Notes: generated by a model not told the origin, from the sequence alone. DNA of 25,085 bases from Candidatus Woesearchaeota archaeon (GCA_019322475.1 JAHWIN010000022.1:1-25085); one strand, 5' to 3'. Positions 7,269 to 15,956 are shown, counted from the first letter of the stretch. Program-made: numbers and translations.

Positions 7269-8099
7269 CTAATAGGGCGTTTTTCTAACCAGAAACATAG
7301 CCCTTATCTTCCTCAAAAAAGGGGCAATGACATAGATAAATGATATTATAAGCACTATTATTGGGCCTGTTGCAAAATTAAGGTAGTATGAAACAAACAA
7401 GCCAGCAATAGCAGCAAACAAGGTGATCAGAAAAGAAGTCACCATCATCCCCTTGACGGTCTTATGAAAAAGCTGGGCTGTAGCAGCAGGCATGGTCAGT
7501 ATGGCTATCATCAGGACTATACCGACAACCCTGATTGTAGCTACTATCGTAAGCGCTATAAGTGAAAAAAGGATAACATTGACCAGGGTTACAGGCATGT
7601 TCCTCGTCTCTGAATGTTCCTCATCAAAAGTAACTGAAAGGAAGGAATTAAACATCAAAAGTACTGCTCCGGTTATTATCAAATCTAAAAAGAATATCAT
7701 CAAAAGGTCCATCCTTGAAACAAGCAGTATATTGCCAAAAAGATAGGTGAAAAGGTCTTTTGCATATCCTGGAGTCAAAAAGATAAAGACAAGCCCTATA
7801 GCCATCCCTGTTGCCCATAAAAAGCTTAATAACGTATCAAAGCGGTTGCTTCCTGTTCTCCTGAATACAGCTATTATAAAAGCAGCCAATAGGCTGAAAA
7901 CAACCCCTCCGATTAAGGGGTTAAAGTTGAAGAAGTACCCTATCCCCAGGCCCCCAAAAGCAGTGTGTGCTATGCTTCCGGATATCAAAGACATCCTCCT
8001 TACAACTATATATGTCCCTATTATCCCTGCTGCAAGGGATGCAAGAACAGCAACAATAAGTGCATTCTGGAAAAACTGGTACTGGAAAGCCTCAAGCAT
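7269..8099 (-). CDS. znuB: Zinc/manganese ABC transporter permease
   Basis: The 276-residue integral membrane protein belongs to the ZnuB/TroC/MntB family. It starts inside the membrane region (FQNALIVAVLASLAAGIIGTYIVVRRMSLISGSIAHTAFGGLGIGYF), the signature of this permease family, and about eight hydrophobic segments follow. The segment TIVATIRVVGIVLMIAILTMPAATAQLF also fits the family. The first eight bases overlap the end of the ATPase gene, indicating translational coupling. It would form the channel through which metal released by the binding protein enters the cell. The sequence does not tell zinc from manganese. It is the last gene of its operon, ending about 109 bases before the gyrA start. 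Confidence 0.92.
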   Translation of the reverse strand: MLEAFQYQFFQNALIVAVLASLAAGIIGTYIVVRRMSLISGSIAHTAFGGLGIGYFFNFNPLIGGVVFSLLAAFIIAVFRRTGSNRFDTLLSFLWATGMAIGLVFIFLTPGYAKDLFTYLFGNILLVSRMDLLMIFFLDLIITGAVLLMFNSFLSVTFDEEHSETRNMPVTLVNVILFSLIALTIVATIRVVGIVLMIAILTMPAATAQLFHKTVKGMMVTSFLITLFAAIAGLFVSYYLNFATGPIIVLIISFIYVIAPFLRKIRAMFLVRKTPY

Positions 8100-8796
8100 G
8101 GCACATCTCCCTCATCTTTATCGAATCAGCATCATGGTATCTTATTGCATGGGTATTGCACTTATTTACGCATACTAGTTCCTTGGAATATTTTGACACC
8201 ATATCAAGGTCATGGTCTACTATGATTATAGCCACCCTCTTGTTCAGCTTTCTTAGTATCTTATAGAACTCCTCCTGGATATGGAAATCAAGATTTGCCA
8301 TGGGCTCGTCCAATATCAGGGCCTTAGGGTTGTTTGCCAGGGCCCTTGCGACAAAGACCCTTTGTTTTTCCCCTCCTGAAAGCTCGCTAAGCTTCTTATC
8401 CCTTAAGTGCCATATTCCCAGATCCTTAAGCGCTTTTTTTGCAGCTTCTTTATCATCCTCATCATATCTCTTGAAAAGCCTCTTCCCTACCCTGCTCAAA
8501 AGAACTATCCCAAAAGCAGTTATAGGGAAATCAAAATCTATATTCTTGAACTGCGAAAGGTACCCTATCCCTGACCTGCCCTCTGCAGGAGATTTGCCAA
8601 ACACAGTTATCCTTCCCTTCGTTGGCCTTAAAAGCCCAAGGATAAGCTTAAGCAGAGTTGTCTTTCCCCCACCATTGGGGCCTATGACACCTAAAAAATC
8701 ATCCCCATATATCGAAAAGCAGATATCCTTAAGAAACTCGTCCTTCCCATACCTGAATGAAACATTCTCTAATTTTATTATCTCCTTTCGTTTCAT
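8092..8796 (-). CDS. znuC: Zinc/manganese ABC transporter ATP-binding protein
   Basis: The 234-residue nucleotide-binding subunit is complete: Walker A GPNGGGKTT (39-47), signature LSGGEKQR, Walker B ALILDEP with D-loop ANLD, and the H-loop histidine in IIVDHDLDMV. The Q-loop glutamine is in GYLSQFKNIDFDFPITA, which resembles ZnuC/MntA ATPases. It powers metal uptake with the permease encoded next. The C terminus carries a few extra Cys/His residues (LVCVNKCNTHAIRYHDADS, then MREMCHA), which could sense or bind metal, though this is speculative. The start overlaps the binding-protein stop by four bases. Confidence 0.93.
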   Translation of the reverse strand: MKRKEIIKLENVSFRYGKDEFLKDICFSIYGDDFLGVIGPNGGGKTTLLKLILGLLRPTKGRITVFGKSPAEGRSGIGYLSQFKNIDFDFPITAFGIVLLSRVGKRLFKRYDEDDKEAAKKALKDLGIWHLRDKKLSELSGGEKQRVFVARALANNPKALILDEPMANLDFHIQEEFYKILRKLNKRVAIIIVDHDLDMVSKYSKELVCVNKCNTHAIRYHDADSIKMREMCHA

Positions 8797-9752
8797 GTTG
8801 ATCCCTGCCCATTTAGGTGCCCTGCAATGGTCTCCCCTATACCCCTTAGGTTAACTATATAGTCTTCTGCCAAGGGGTCTATAAGAATGACTGCAGCCCC
8901 AACCTCATCTGCAACAGACTGGGCTATCTGCTTATTGAACTGGGATTGTACAAAAATGGCCTTTATCCCTTCCTCCCTTGCCCTGCCTATCTGCTCCTTA
9001 AGCTGCTCTGCAGTAGGCTCCTTGCCGTCATGCTCTATGGCTATCTGCTCTAATCCATACTCATCTGCAAAATAGCCCCATGCAGGATGAAATACAAGTA
9101 TCTTATCATATTTCAGCTCTGAAAGGCTCTGCTGCAGCTCATCATGGAGGTTATCCAGCTCCTGCTTAAAAACAAGGGCATTCCGCCTATACTCGTCAGA
9201 ATTCTCCGGATCTATTTCTATGAGGGCTTCGACAATAACATCAACCTGGTTCTTAGCCTGGACAGGAGAAAGCCAGATATGGGGGTCTGCCAGCCTGTCT
9301 TTTTCTGCTTCACCCTCCCCAAGCCTGCTCTCTTCCCCTTCTTCATCAGCATGAGTATGCTCATCATCATCTTCAAGATATCTCAGCTTAACATTGGTAG
9401 ACGTGTCCACAATCCTCATATCAGCGTTTAAGCCTGAAAGCTTGCCTATATGGGACCTCTCAAAAGGAAGATGCCCTATCATAAAGTAGATATCTGCTTT
9501 CTCAACCTTTTTTAGGTCTTCAGGCATAGGCTCATAGGTTGCAGGGCTGCCTCCTGCAGAGATCATCTCCGTAGCATGGACGAGATCCCTTCCTACAGCC
9601 TCGACAAAAGCTTTTTGAGGCAATATTGTTACTATAACATTGACCTTATCCTGTCCCTCCTCAGGCTGGGATTTGCTGCATCCGCCTATCAAAAACAAGG
9701 ATAACATGAAGAATGATGCTGCATTCCTTATAATCATCTCAAGTTTAACCAT
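8793..9752 (-). CDS. znuA: Metal-binding lipoprotein of Znu-type ABC importer
   Basis: The 319-residue cluster A-I substrate-binding protein has a signal peptide ending in a lipobox-like LIGGC (Cys25), so it is probably lipid-anchored outside the membrane. Metal ligands visible are His158 (DPHIW), His222 (FHPAWGYF) and Asp292 (IDPLAED). The usual first ligand, His in PHSYEP, is replaced: here the sequence reads SPATYEP (69-75). An acidic loop with a few His residues (DDDEHTHADEEGEE, 128-141) takes the place of the His-rich loop of ZnuA. TATA-like ATATTTATAAAG at about 9774-9785 lies roughly 28 bases before the ATG, so the message may be leaderless. First gene of the znuACB operon. Confidence 0.9.
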   Translation of the reverse strand: MVKLEMIIRNAASFFMLSLFLIGGCSKSQPEEGQDKVNVIVTILPQKAFVEAVGRDLVHATEMISAGGSPATYEPMPEDLKKVEKADIYFMIGHLPFERSHIGKLSGLNADMRIVDTSTNVKLRYLEDDDEHTHADEEGEESRLGEGEAEKDRLADPHIWLSPVQAKNQVDVIVEALIEIDPENSDEYRRNALVFKQELDNLHDELQQSLSELKYDKILVFHPAWGYFADEYGLEQIAIEHDGKEPTAEQLKEQIGRAREEGIKAIFVQSQFNKQIAQSVADEVGAAVILIDPLAEDYIVNLRGIGETIAGHLNGQGST

Positions 9753-9876
9753 CTTTTGGCTTACGTGATAAATCTTTATAAATATTACTGATTGGCATAG
9801 TTAAAATGGTTAAGCCGTATGACGCTCCTGCCTGAATCTCAGGATTATATACTCATCTAAGAATATCAAGAATTGT

Positions 9877-10020
9877 TTACTTCCCCACAATATTCGTCCT
9901 CACCTTAAAAGAATGGTTGCAGTATACACAAAGCTTCCTCTTCCCTGTAAGGATAGAGTCCCTGCTTTCATACTTCATCTTATTCCTGCACCTGGGGCAC
10001 CTAAGCAGAAGTATCATCAT
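9877..10020 (-). CDS. Small zinc-ribbon protein (47 aa)
   Basis: A short gene read by eye. The product begins MMILLLRCPRCRNKMKY and has two CxxC knuckles (CPRC at 8-11, CIYC at 31-34) separated by 19 mostly basic and polar residues, a typical zinc ribbon. It starts inside scpB in another frame, overlapping it by 20 bases, and a purine-rich AAGGAAGGGG precedes the start. Co-transcription with scpB is therefore likely. Such proteins often bind nucleic acid or act as partner subunits. The exact role is unknown. Confidence 0.75.
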   Translation of the reverse strand: MMILLLRCPRCRNKMKYESRDSILTGKRKLCVYCNHSFKVRTNIVGK

Positions 10021-11143
10021 CCCCTTCCTTGTCTGATTTCTTTTTTTCTTCTTCAGCAGCAGCCTCTAAAAGGTCTTTAGGCTCTCCCTCATCAGAGCCC
10101 TCTTCCTGCCCCTCTCCAGCACCCTTATCCGCAGAAAGCCCTTCATCTCCCTCCTCTTTGATAGGACCCTCTTCTCCACCTTTATCGCCTTCTTCCCCAG
10201 GATGCATCAGCCTGTCTACCTCCTTGTCAACATCACTATCTTCCTTCTCTTCCTCAGTATGCCCTCCATTGTCCTCTGATTCCCCAGGCTGTGTCTCTTC
10301 CATAACCCCCTCGTCTCCGCCTTCTTTTTCATCCTGAGCTTCTTCCCTCGCCTTTTCAAGGATCTCTTCAGCCTCTTCACTTATCTCTCCAGGCTCCTGA
10401 TCTTCCTCAGGGATATCTGTAACCTCCAGATTTCCTATCTTCTCCTTATACTCCTTTACGCCTTTTGATTCCTCTTCCTCTATCTCAGTATCAGTCTTTT
10501 TATAGACCTCAAGTTCCCTCTTGTTCCCCTCCTCATCTATCAGGTCAACCTCAGGTTCATCCTTTTTCTTCCTGCCTTCCTCCTTTGCCTTCCTCTTTAT
10601 GTCATCCTTGATCTTCTTTACCTCAGCTTCTTTCTCCTGTATGGCATTTGCTATGCCATGGAAATCTGCAAACTTCTCCTTCAGCTTATCCGGGGGAAGG
10701 TCAAAATAATCAAAAAATTTAGGAGTTAATTTTATCAGCTTGGTCCTTCCATATCTCTGCCGGGTTATGTAGCCCATCTCCTCCAGCTCATGAAGGTGGT
10801 CATAAGCCTTGTTTGTCCTTATCCTTATAAGGTCTGACTGCTTGATAGGATACTTAAAGGCTATGACGGCTAAGGTCTCCATAAGTGTCTTGCTCAGCTC
10901 AGTCTCTGTTACGATCTGTTGTATTATAGGAATATGCTCGGATTTGACAGTAAGCTTAAAGGAATTTCCCTCATCGATAAGAGCTATAGAGCTGTCCCTT
11001 TCTTCGTATTGCTTCTTAAGCTTGTCAAGCTTTTCCCGAACCTCCTCAGGAGTTGACTTTGTAAGATCTACAAGTTCCTCGATCTTCATAGATCTGGCAG
11101 AAGAAAAAAGCAGCGCTTCTAATTTATACCTTAGATTAGGCAT
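10001..11143 (-). CDS. scpB: Segregation and condensation protein B with acidic tail
   Basis: Residues 1 to about 165 are a ScpB double winged-helix protein (RYKLEALLFSSARSMKIEELVDLT; LSKTLMETLAVIAFKYPIKQSDLIRIR; YDHLHELEEMGYITRQ). ScpB dimers bind the ScpA kleisin in the SMC condensin complex. After a Lys/Glu helix (about 165-200), a low-complexity acidic tail runs to residue 380, rich in Glu, Asp, Gly and Lys. ScpB is usually near 200 residues, so this tail doubles the protein. A good Shine-Dalgarno sequence (GGGTGAT) lies before the ATG. No scpA or smc is present here. The adjacent upstream gene is an unrecognised wHTH protein. Confidence 0.9.
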   Translation of the reverse strand: MPNLRYKLEALLFSSARSMKIEELVDLTKSTPEEVREKLDKLKKQYEERDSSIALIDEGNSFKLTVKSEHIPIIQQIVTETELSKTLMETLAVIAFKYPIKQSDLIRIRTNKAYDHLHELEEMGYITRQRYGRTKLIKLTPKFFDYFDLPPDKLKEKFADFHGIANAIQEKEAEVKKIKDDIKRKAKEEGRKKKDEPEVDLIDEEGNKRELEVYKKTDTEIEEEESKGVKEYKEKIGNLEVTDIPEEDQEPGEISEEAEEILEKAREEAQDEKEGGDEGVMEETQPGESEDNGGHTEEEKEDSDVDKEVDRLMHPGEEGDKGGEEGPIKEEGDEGLSADKGAGEGQEEGSDEGEPKDLLEAAAEEEKKKSDKEGDDDTSA

Positions 11144-11219
11144 CTTACATCACCCTTTTATTTTCCATCACCTTATGAAAAATGATGTTGGAACAGCAGC
11201 TTTTGCTCTCGGGCAATAT

Positions 11220-11810
11220 CTATTTATCGCCAGACACAGCAAGCTGGTATCCGTCTCCCTCTTTCTTGATCTTCCCTTCCTTGATCAGGTGATCTATATA
11301 TCCCTGAAGCTCTCCTTTCTCTATCCCTGTAAACTTAGAAAGGTCATCGATTTCTGATTTGCCTACCTTGATCAGCACTGCTATAAGATTGCCTATAACC
11401 TTGCTGAAATTCCTCTGTAAAAGGTCTCTTTGCGCCCTTATGGTCTTGGCTGCCCTGTCTACATCATGGAGCTTAGCCTGAAGGTCGTTGAAAAGGTCAG
11501 AGACAGCCTTATTCTTGAGCACAAGCTGCTCTGGCTTCTCTATCTCGATGGAAGAGGGCATAAAATCAAAGCAAAAGCCGGCTAAGCTGCCCAGCCCCTT
11601 AAAGAGCATCTCCAGCTCTATGAAAGTGCTGAACATCGTCTTTCCTGTAGGCTTTATCTCTGCAAACTTCTCGCTCAGGACAGAATTATCCGGATCCTCC
11701 TTTATCTTCTCAAGCAATATATTCATGGTTTTCTCTACATGCTCCTTGGGCTTTCCCAATATCTCCAGGATCGCCCTGCATCTTATAAGGTTTTTATTTT
11801 CTTCTGCCAT
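11220..11810 (-). CDS. Uncharacterised protein with C-terminal winged helix
   Basis: The 196-residue soluble protein has a helical first half (RCRAILEILGKPKEHVEKTMNILLEKIKED), a middle segment FSTFIELEMLFKGLGSLAGFCFDFMPSSIEIEKPEQL, a long helix with coiled-coil character (about 107-145), and a C-terminal winged helix (LIKVGKSEIDDLSKFTGIEKGELQGYIDHLIKEGKIKKEGDGYQL). I do not recognise a named family. It lies directly upstream of scpB on the same strand with a 76-base gap, the place scpA often occupies, but it lacks the ScpA N-terminal pattern. A TATA-like TTTTTATAC at about 11841-11849 precedes it. Function unknown; a role linked to ScpB is only a guess from position. Confidence 0.75.
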   Translation of the reverse strand: MAEENKNLIRCRAILEILGKPKEHVEKTMNILLEKIKEDPDNSVLSEKFAEIKPTGKTMFSTFIELEMLFKGLGSLAGFCFDFMPSSIEIEKPEQLVLKNKAVSDLFNDLQAKLHDVDRAAKTIRAQRDLLQRNFSKVIGNLIAVLIKVGKSEIDDLSKFTGIEKGELQGYIDHLIKEGKIKKEGDGYQLAVSGDK

Positions 11811-11874
11811 GGTTTTTCAAAAACGCTGGATTGTATAAAAATGTTTGCATTAATCTTTTTACCTAATAATATAG

Positions 11875-12831
11875 TTAGATGGTGAGCCTCCCTTCCTCCA
11901 TTATCTTCCCACCGTCTATGATTATATCCGGCTTGTCTATCAGCCCGTCTATATGTAAGGCTACATTGACGTTCCCTCCAAAGCCAGAATTGTTCCCAAG
12001 TGCGATATGCGCTGTTCCCAGGACCTTCTCATCCTCAAGCAGGTTCCCTGTAATCTTTGCCTTATCATTAGCCCCCATCCCAAACTCAGCGATATTTCTT
12101 CCATCCCTTCCAACATTGGTCAGCATATCTTTCAGCCTCTCTGCAGCTTTTCCTCCTTCGATCCTTTCTGCATACCCTTTCTTGACATATACCCTGATAG
12201 GCTCATCTACCATGCCTATCCCTCCTACAGAACCGTCTATGATAAAAACCCCTTCCGCGCTTCCCTCAGCAGGAGCTATAAAAGATTCTCCGTCAGGAAG
12301 GTTTCCATACCTCCCTTTCTCAGTAAAGATGCCGCTGTTTCTCCCATGGGCTTTCCTTCCCCCTATGCTGAAACTGATGTCAGTCCCCCTGCCTGTCCTG
12401 ACAGTTACGCTCCTTCCCGAGTCAAGCCTGTCGCTTATCCTTCTGATCCTGTCATGCATCTTCCCATAATCCACATTTAAGGCTCTCTTCAACATATCCT
12501 CATTGGTATCGGGAAGTGTAGCTATCCTCGCCCCTTTCATGCATGCTTTTTTTCTTGCATCAGTATGTGTCAGTGATTTGCTGGTAACAAGAAGCTGCAC
12601 ATCATAATCAAGCATCCTTTCTGCAACAGAAGGTGGCGGCTCTTCTCCGTTGATTTTCCCTACAGGAATCTCTATGATGTCCACATCACCTGCAAAAAGT
12701 TTTGCAGCGTCAAAAAAAAGCCCCCCCAGAATCCTTTTGTCTTTATCTGTTAGGATAAGCACCCTTTCATCATTTCTGACAGCAAGGTTTGCGCTGAAAA
12801 CGCTTTCAATGGCCTGCCCCAATGAGTTCAT
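11875..12831 (-). CDS. M29-like aminopeptidase (short form)
   Basis: The 318-residue protein of the aminopeptidase T/AmpS-type M29 group (COG2309-like) releases N-terminal amino acids using two metal ions. The family motifs are in order: LPDGESFIAP (Glu182), NIAEFGMG (Glu249), DEKVLGTAHIALGNN (His275), and ALHIDG (His293, Asp295), followed by a strand-turn DGGKIMEEG. These match the usual two Glu, two His and Asp ligands. The catalytic Tyr normally a few residues after the first His is not obvious. It overlaps the longer paralogue upstream by four bases (ATGA), so the two may form a mixed oligomer. Confidence 0.85.
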   Translation of the reverse strand: MNSLGQAIESVFSANLAVRNDERVLILTDKDKRILGGLFFDAAKLFAGDVDIIEIPVGKINGEEPPPSVAERMLDYDVQLLVTSKSLTHTDARKKACMKGARIATLPDTNEDMLKRALNVDYGKMHDRIRRISDRLDSGRSVTVRTGRGTDISFSIGGRKAHGRNSGIFTEKGRYGNLPDGESFIAPAEGSAEGVFIIDGSVGGIGMVDEPIRVYVKKGYAERIEGGKAAERLKDMLTNVGRDGRNIAEFGMGANDKAKITGNLLEDEKVLGTAHIALGNNSGFGGNVNVALHIDGLIDKPDIIIDGGKIMEEGRLTI

Positions 12832-14615
12832 ACAACAAACTCACCCTTCTTCAGAACCCAAAAGACCCTTTTATCCTTGTCTACCCCATAGATGTCCAGC
12901 TTCTGCTTAGGTGCATTGACAACGATATCCCAATGGTACATGGTCTTCCTGTCAGGTTCAAAGCCCATCCCCAAGGCAACATGTATCATCCTTGCTATCT
13001 TTTCGTTGACTATAAGATAATCACAGAGCTTGGCTTTGGGGTTTGTGTTTACTGCAAACTCCCCTATGTTCCAGAAGTTCTTCTTGTATATCTTTATTAT
13101 CTCCTTTGGAAGGCTCCCGCTCTTTTCTATGTCATTGATCTTCTGCCTCGCTTCTGTCCTTACCTTGACCATAGCCTCATTTATCTTTTTCGGGGCTTTT
13201 ATCACCTTGTACCTGTTCCCTGTAAACTCAACTATTATGGGTGTCCTTTCAGGGATGACATAGCTTCTGTCGATATTGATGACAACATCTCCCACCATCA
13301 TCCCATGGACGTTCTCAGGCGTTACAAAAGTCTCCCCGGAAGGAAAATTGGCATAAGCTCCTGCCTTCTTCCTTGTCCTCCTGTAATGCTCCTTATCCAC
13401 TATGGTTCTTACGTCAGAATCCTGGGCTGTAAAAAGCCTCCTCTTTTTTCCGTCGCTTGAGACCAATGCTACAGTAAAGTCGGTCTTGTACTCTCCGACA
13501 GCTTTCCCTATGACCCTTATATATTGGCATTTGTTGAATATATCCCTTATCTTCATGCTTCTCTTCCTAAGCCTGCTATAATCCAGGTTGCAGGTCTCTA
13601 TAAAGATGTCTATAGGCAGTGTCTCAGTTACAGCATATCTCATCATAGGGTCTCTTTTCTCAAAGGCTGTCTGGGGCTCATACCTGTCTTTCAGCATCAG
13701 CTGCCCTGGAGAGCTCCATCTTGTCTTCTTGTCCAATGAGGGATATCCTATGCTGTCTCCAAAGAAATGCTTTCCGTAATAGCCCTTTGCGTGTATCCCA
13801 AAGCCTGCCTGGGTATGGTCCATTCTATATATCCCTAATGATTCAGATAACAGCTTATACTTCTTAAAGACCTCCTCATCAACATCCCTGCTAAGCTCGC
13901 ATCCCCTTAATGTAGTCACAAGGTCGGCTGTCCTTACAGGTTTCGCTAAAAGTGAAAACCTGTCAGAAGAGCTCCCTACCCTCAGGTTTACCTTAAACCT
14001 CTTGGCAGAGATAGCCATCGCCCTCGCTATCGAATATGAATCAAGATAGTCCTCCAAAGGAAGTTCTGTATTCTTTTCAGAAGGCACCAGGACAAAAGAT
14101 ATCCCTGCCTTCTCTCCTTTCTTAAGGTCATACCCCTGCTTCCATATCCTGAAGCTGGTCTCAAGAAGCCCGTTCCACTTATGCCACCTGTGCCACCCGT
14201 ACCTGTAATCCATGTCTAATGTCCCTGAAAATCTGCCTTTCTCTGCCTTTATGACTATGTCCGGGCCCTTAAAGATGTCCTTAAAAGATTTTGTTTTTGT
14301 CCTCTTGTTCACAGAGCTGATAAAATCCCTTAACAGCCTGGTCTTCTTGGTGTCTAATCTTTTCCTGGACAGGTCATCATATACATACCATACATCCTTC
14401 AGTATCTCAAGGTTGGTATTGCTCTCGTCTATGACCATTACATGCATGTCTCCCCCAAGCTCATGGACAGCCCTTGACATGGGAGCTATAGAGAAAAAAG
14501 CCTTGCTCTGCTTAAGCCCTAAGATGACAAAGACAACCTTGTCCTTTACCTTGCCCTGCAGCCTCTTAGAGTAATATTGCACGTCTGCATTAAAAGCGTT
14601 TAGATTGTATTTCAT
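12828..14615 (-). CDS. M29-like aminopeptidase homologue (long form)
   Basis: A 595-residue paralogue of the downstream M29-type enzyme. Its C-terminal third has the same ligand pattern: FPSGETFVTP, NIGEFAVNTNP, VNEKIARMIHVALG and YHWDIVVNAP (His and Asp). The N-terminal part is much longer, with a Trp-, Tyr- and His-rich stretch (YRYGWHRWHKWNGLLE) and no domain I can name. It starts 11 bases after the M24 peptidase stop, so it is probably the second gene of a peptidase operon. The substrate is not predictable; the long N-terminal region may shape the usual M29 barrel entrance. Confidence 0.82.
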   Translation of the reverse strand: MKYNLNAFNADVQYYSKRLQGKVKDKVVFVILGLKQSKAFFSIAPMSRAVHELGGDMHVMVIDESNTNLEILKDVWYVYDDLSRKRLDTKKTRLLRDFISSVNKRTKTKSFKDIFKGPDIVIKAEKGRFSGTLDMDYRYGWHRWHKWNGLLETSFRIWKQGYDLKKGEKAGISFVLVPSEKNTELPLEDYLDSYSIARAMAISAKRFKVNLRVGSSSDRFSLLAKPVRTADLVTTLRGCELSRDVDEEVFKKYKLLSESLGIYRMDHTQAGFGIHAKGYYGKHFFGDSIGYPSLDKKTRWSSPGQLMLKDRYEPQTAFEKRDPMMRYAVTETLPIDIFIETCNLDYSRLRKRSMKIRDIFNKCQYIRVIGKAVGEYKTDFTVALVSSDGKKRRLFTAQDSDVRTIVDKEHYRRTRKKAGAYANFPSGETFVTPENVHGMMVGDVVINIDRSYVIPERTPIIVEFTGNRYKVIKAPKKINEAMVKVRTEARQKINDIEKSGSLPKEIIKIYKKNFWNIGEFAVNTNPKAKLCDYLIVNEKIARMIHVALGMGFEPDRKTMYHWDIVVNAPKQKLDIYGVDKDKRVFWVLKKGEFVV

Positions 14616-14626
14616 CTTTTTTATGT

Positions 14627-15712
14627 TTAGCTTATTATTAATAAATCTTTCCCTGCCTTTGTCAGGACCTCGGTCTTCCCTTTTCTAACCAGTATATCAT
14701 CCTCAATCCTTATCCCAAATTCCTTAAGGTAGACGCCTGGCTCTATAGTAAAGACCGAGTTTTCCTTTATCCCCTCTTTAATCCCTCCTGCAAGGTTCGG
14801 AAGCTCGTGTATCTTTATCCCGAATCCGTGCCCCAGCCCATGAGTAAAATTCCGGGAGTATCTTCCCAGATCCCTATGGGCATCATCAAAAAGCTCAGAG
14901 CATCTGATGCCTGCCCTGGCTTTTCTGATTGCCTTTCTCTGCACATCCAGCAAAAGCTGATATATCTCCTTTTCCCTGCAAGAAGGCCTCCCTAAGTATA
15001 TTGTCCTTGTGGTGTCTGTGCAGTAATTCCTGTATCTTATCCCAAAATCTATCACACAAAAGCCTTTCTTCAGCGCAGTATCTTCAGTTGAATGATGGGC
15101 CATCCTTGAATTTTTTCCGGAAGCGACGATGGTGGGAAAAGCAAGCTCACAGCCCATCTTCCTGGCCTCATTCTCTAAAAAAGCCTTGACATCAGCTTCA
15201 GTCTTAAAATCCTTAAATCTTTTAAAGCACTCTTTTAAGATAGAATCAGAGATCCTGCAGCCCTTTCTTATTATGGCTATCTCCTCTTCTGTCTTCTGCT
15301 CCTTCAACCGATAAAGCTCCTTTTGGAGGCCTAAAAACCTGGATTTCTTCACTGATTTCTTAAATATATCCTTCATCTGCAAAGTAAACATCTCTGGGTT
15401 AATCCCCGCTCTTCTTGCCCTTATCCCTCTCTGCCTAAACATATCGCTGATAAATTCAGAAAGCCTTGTTCCTTTAGGAGGTGAATATGCTTTTATGCCC
15501 CCTTTGCCTGCCCTCTCCCTCTCCATCCTGGAAACAGCAAGAAAAGGCTTCTTCTCAGAAGGGATTGCCAGGATTCCCACACCATTATATCCTGAAAAAT
15601 AAGACATGTCGTAATCAAACCTATTAAAATCCAAACTGCAGGAGATAAAAATGTCTATCTTTTTCTTTCTCAGTATAGCCTGAAATTCTTTTATTTTTTC
15701 TCTAACAAGCAT
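14627..15712 (-). CDS. M24 family peptidase (Xaa-Pro aminopeptidase-like)
   Basis: Metal-dependent pita-bread peptidase related to prolidase and aminopeptidase P. All five metal ligands are visible: Asp in VIDFGIRY, Asp in CTDTTRT, His in THGLGHGFGI, Glu in TIEPGVY and Glu in RIEDDI. The N-terminal creatinase-like domain (IDIFISCSLDFNRFDYDMSYFSGYNG) is present. I chose the ATG at 15712, giving 361 residues, because family members begin just before the REKIKEFQAILRKKKIDIFI helix. ATG at 15739 and TTG at 15763 are in frame, but the TTG lies within the direct repeat of the fold-back element. TATA-like AAATAAAT at about 15748-15756 fits the chosen start. It leads the M24-M29-M29 operon. Confidence 0.9.
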   Translation of the reverse strand: MLVREKIKEFQAILRKKKIDIFISCSLDFNRFDYDMSYFSGYNGVGILAIPSEKKPFLAVSRMERERAGKGGIKAYSPPKGTRLSEFISDMFRQRGIRARRAGINPEMFTLQMKDIFKKSVKKSRFLGLQKELYRLKEQKTEEEIAIIRKGCRISDSILKECFKRFKDFKTEADVKAFLENEARKMGCELAFPTIVASGKNSRMAHHSTEDTALKKGFCVIDFGIRYRNYCTDTTRTIYLGRPSCREKEIYQLLLDVQRKAIRKARAGIRCSELFDDAHRDLGRYSRNFTHGLGHGFGIKIHELPNLAGGIKEGIKENSVFTIEPGVYLKEFGIRIEDDILVRKGKTEVLTKAGKDLLIIS

Positions 15713-15756
15713 TTTATCAGGTTTAAGTAGATTGATCATACAATTAACATTTATTT

Positions 15757-15766
15757 CGAACAACGG
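15757..15766. repeat. Left copy of 10-bp flanking direct repeat
   Basis: CGAACAACGG borders the fold-back element on the left. The same ten bases border it on the right (15957-15966). This is the pattern expected of a target-site duplication. Confidence 0.8.
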
Positions 15767-15956
15767 GCGATATTGAAAAGTTAACCGTCTGTGCCATGAA
15801 TGCCATGATGCCTTAGAAAATCTTTTTCTAATGGTTTAGAAAACCTTGTTTTCTAAAACCGCAGGCATTCATGGCATGGCCAGGACGGAGCTGACCAGGT
15901 TGCCATACGAAGTATGGGGTTCTGGTCAGCGTAGTAGGGTAACTTTTCAATATCGC
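15767..15956. mobile_element. MITE-like 190-bp fold-back element
   Basis: The ends are perfect 17-bp inverted repeats (GCGATATTGAAAAGTTA, 767-783 of this kilobase, with 940-956). Inside, a 13-bp stem (15792-15804 with 15864-15876) plus 5 bp CCGTC/GACGG (15785-15789 with 15884-15888) enclose two hairpins, 15813-15831 and 15833-15860. A further hairpin (15890-15898 with 15922-15930) encloses a CCATAC-GAA-GTATGG stem-loop (15903-15917). No believable gene lies inside. Exact 10-bp direct repeats flank it. It sits between divergent peptidase genes. It could instead be, or also encode, a structured RNA; the matching flanks favour insertion. Confidence 0.75.

Noticed and set aside
11220..11810. Calling the wHTH protein ScpA
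   Set aside because: The position fits, but the ScpA N-terminal GPLDLLL-type pattern is absent and the layout differs.
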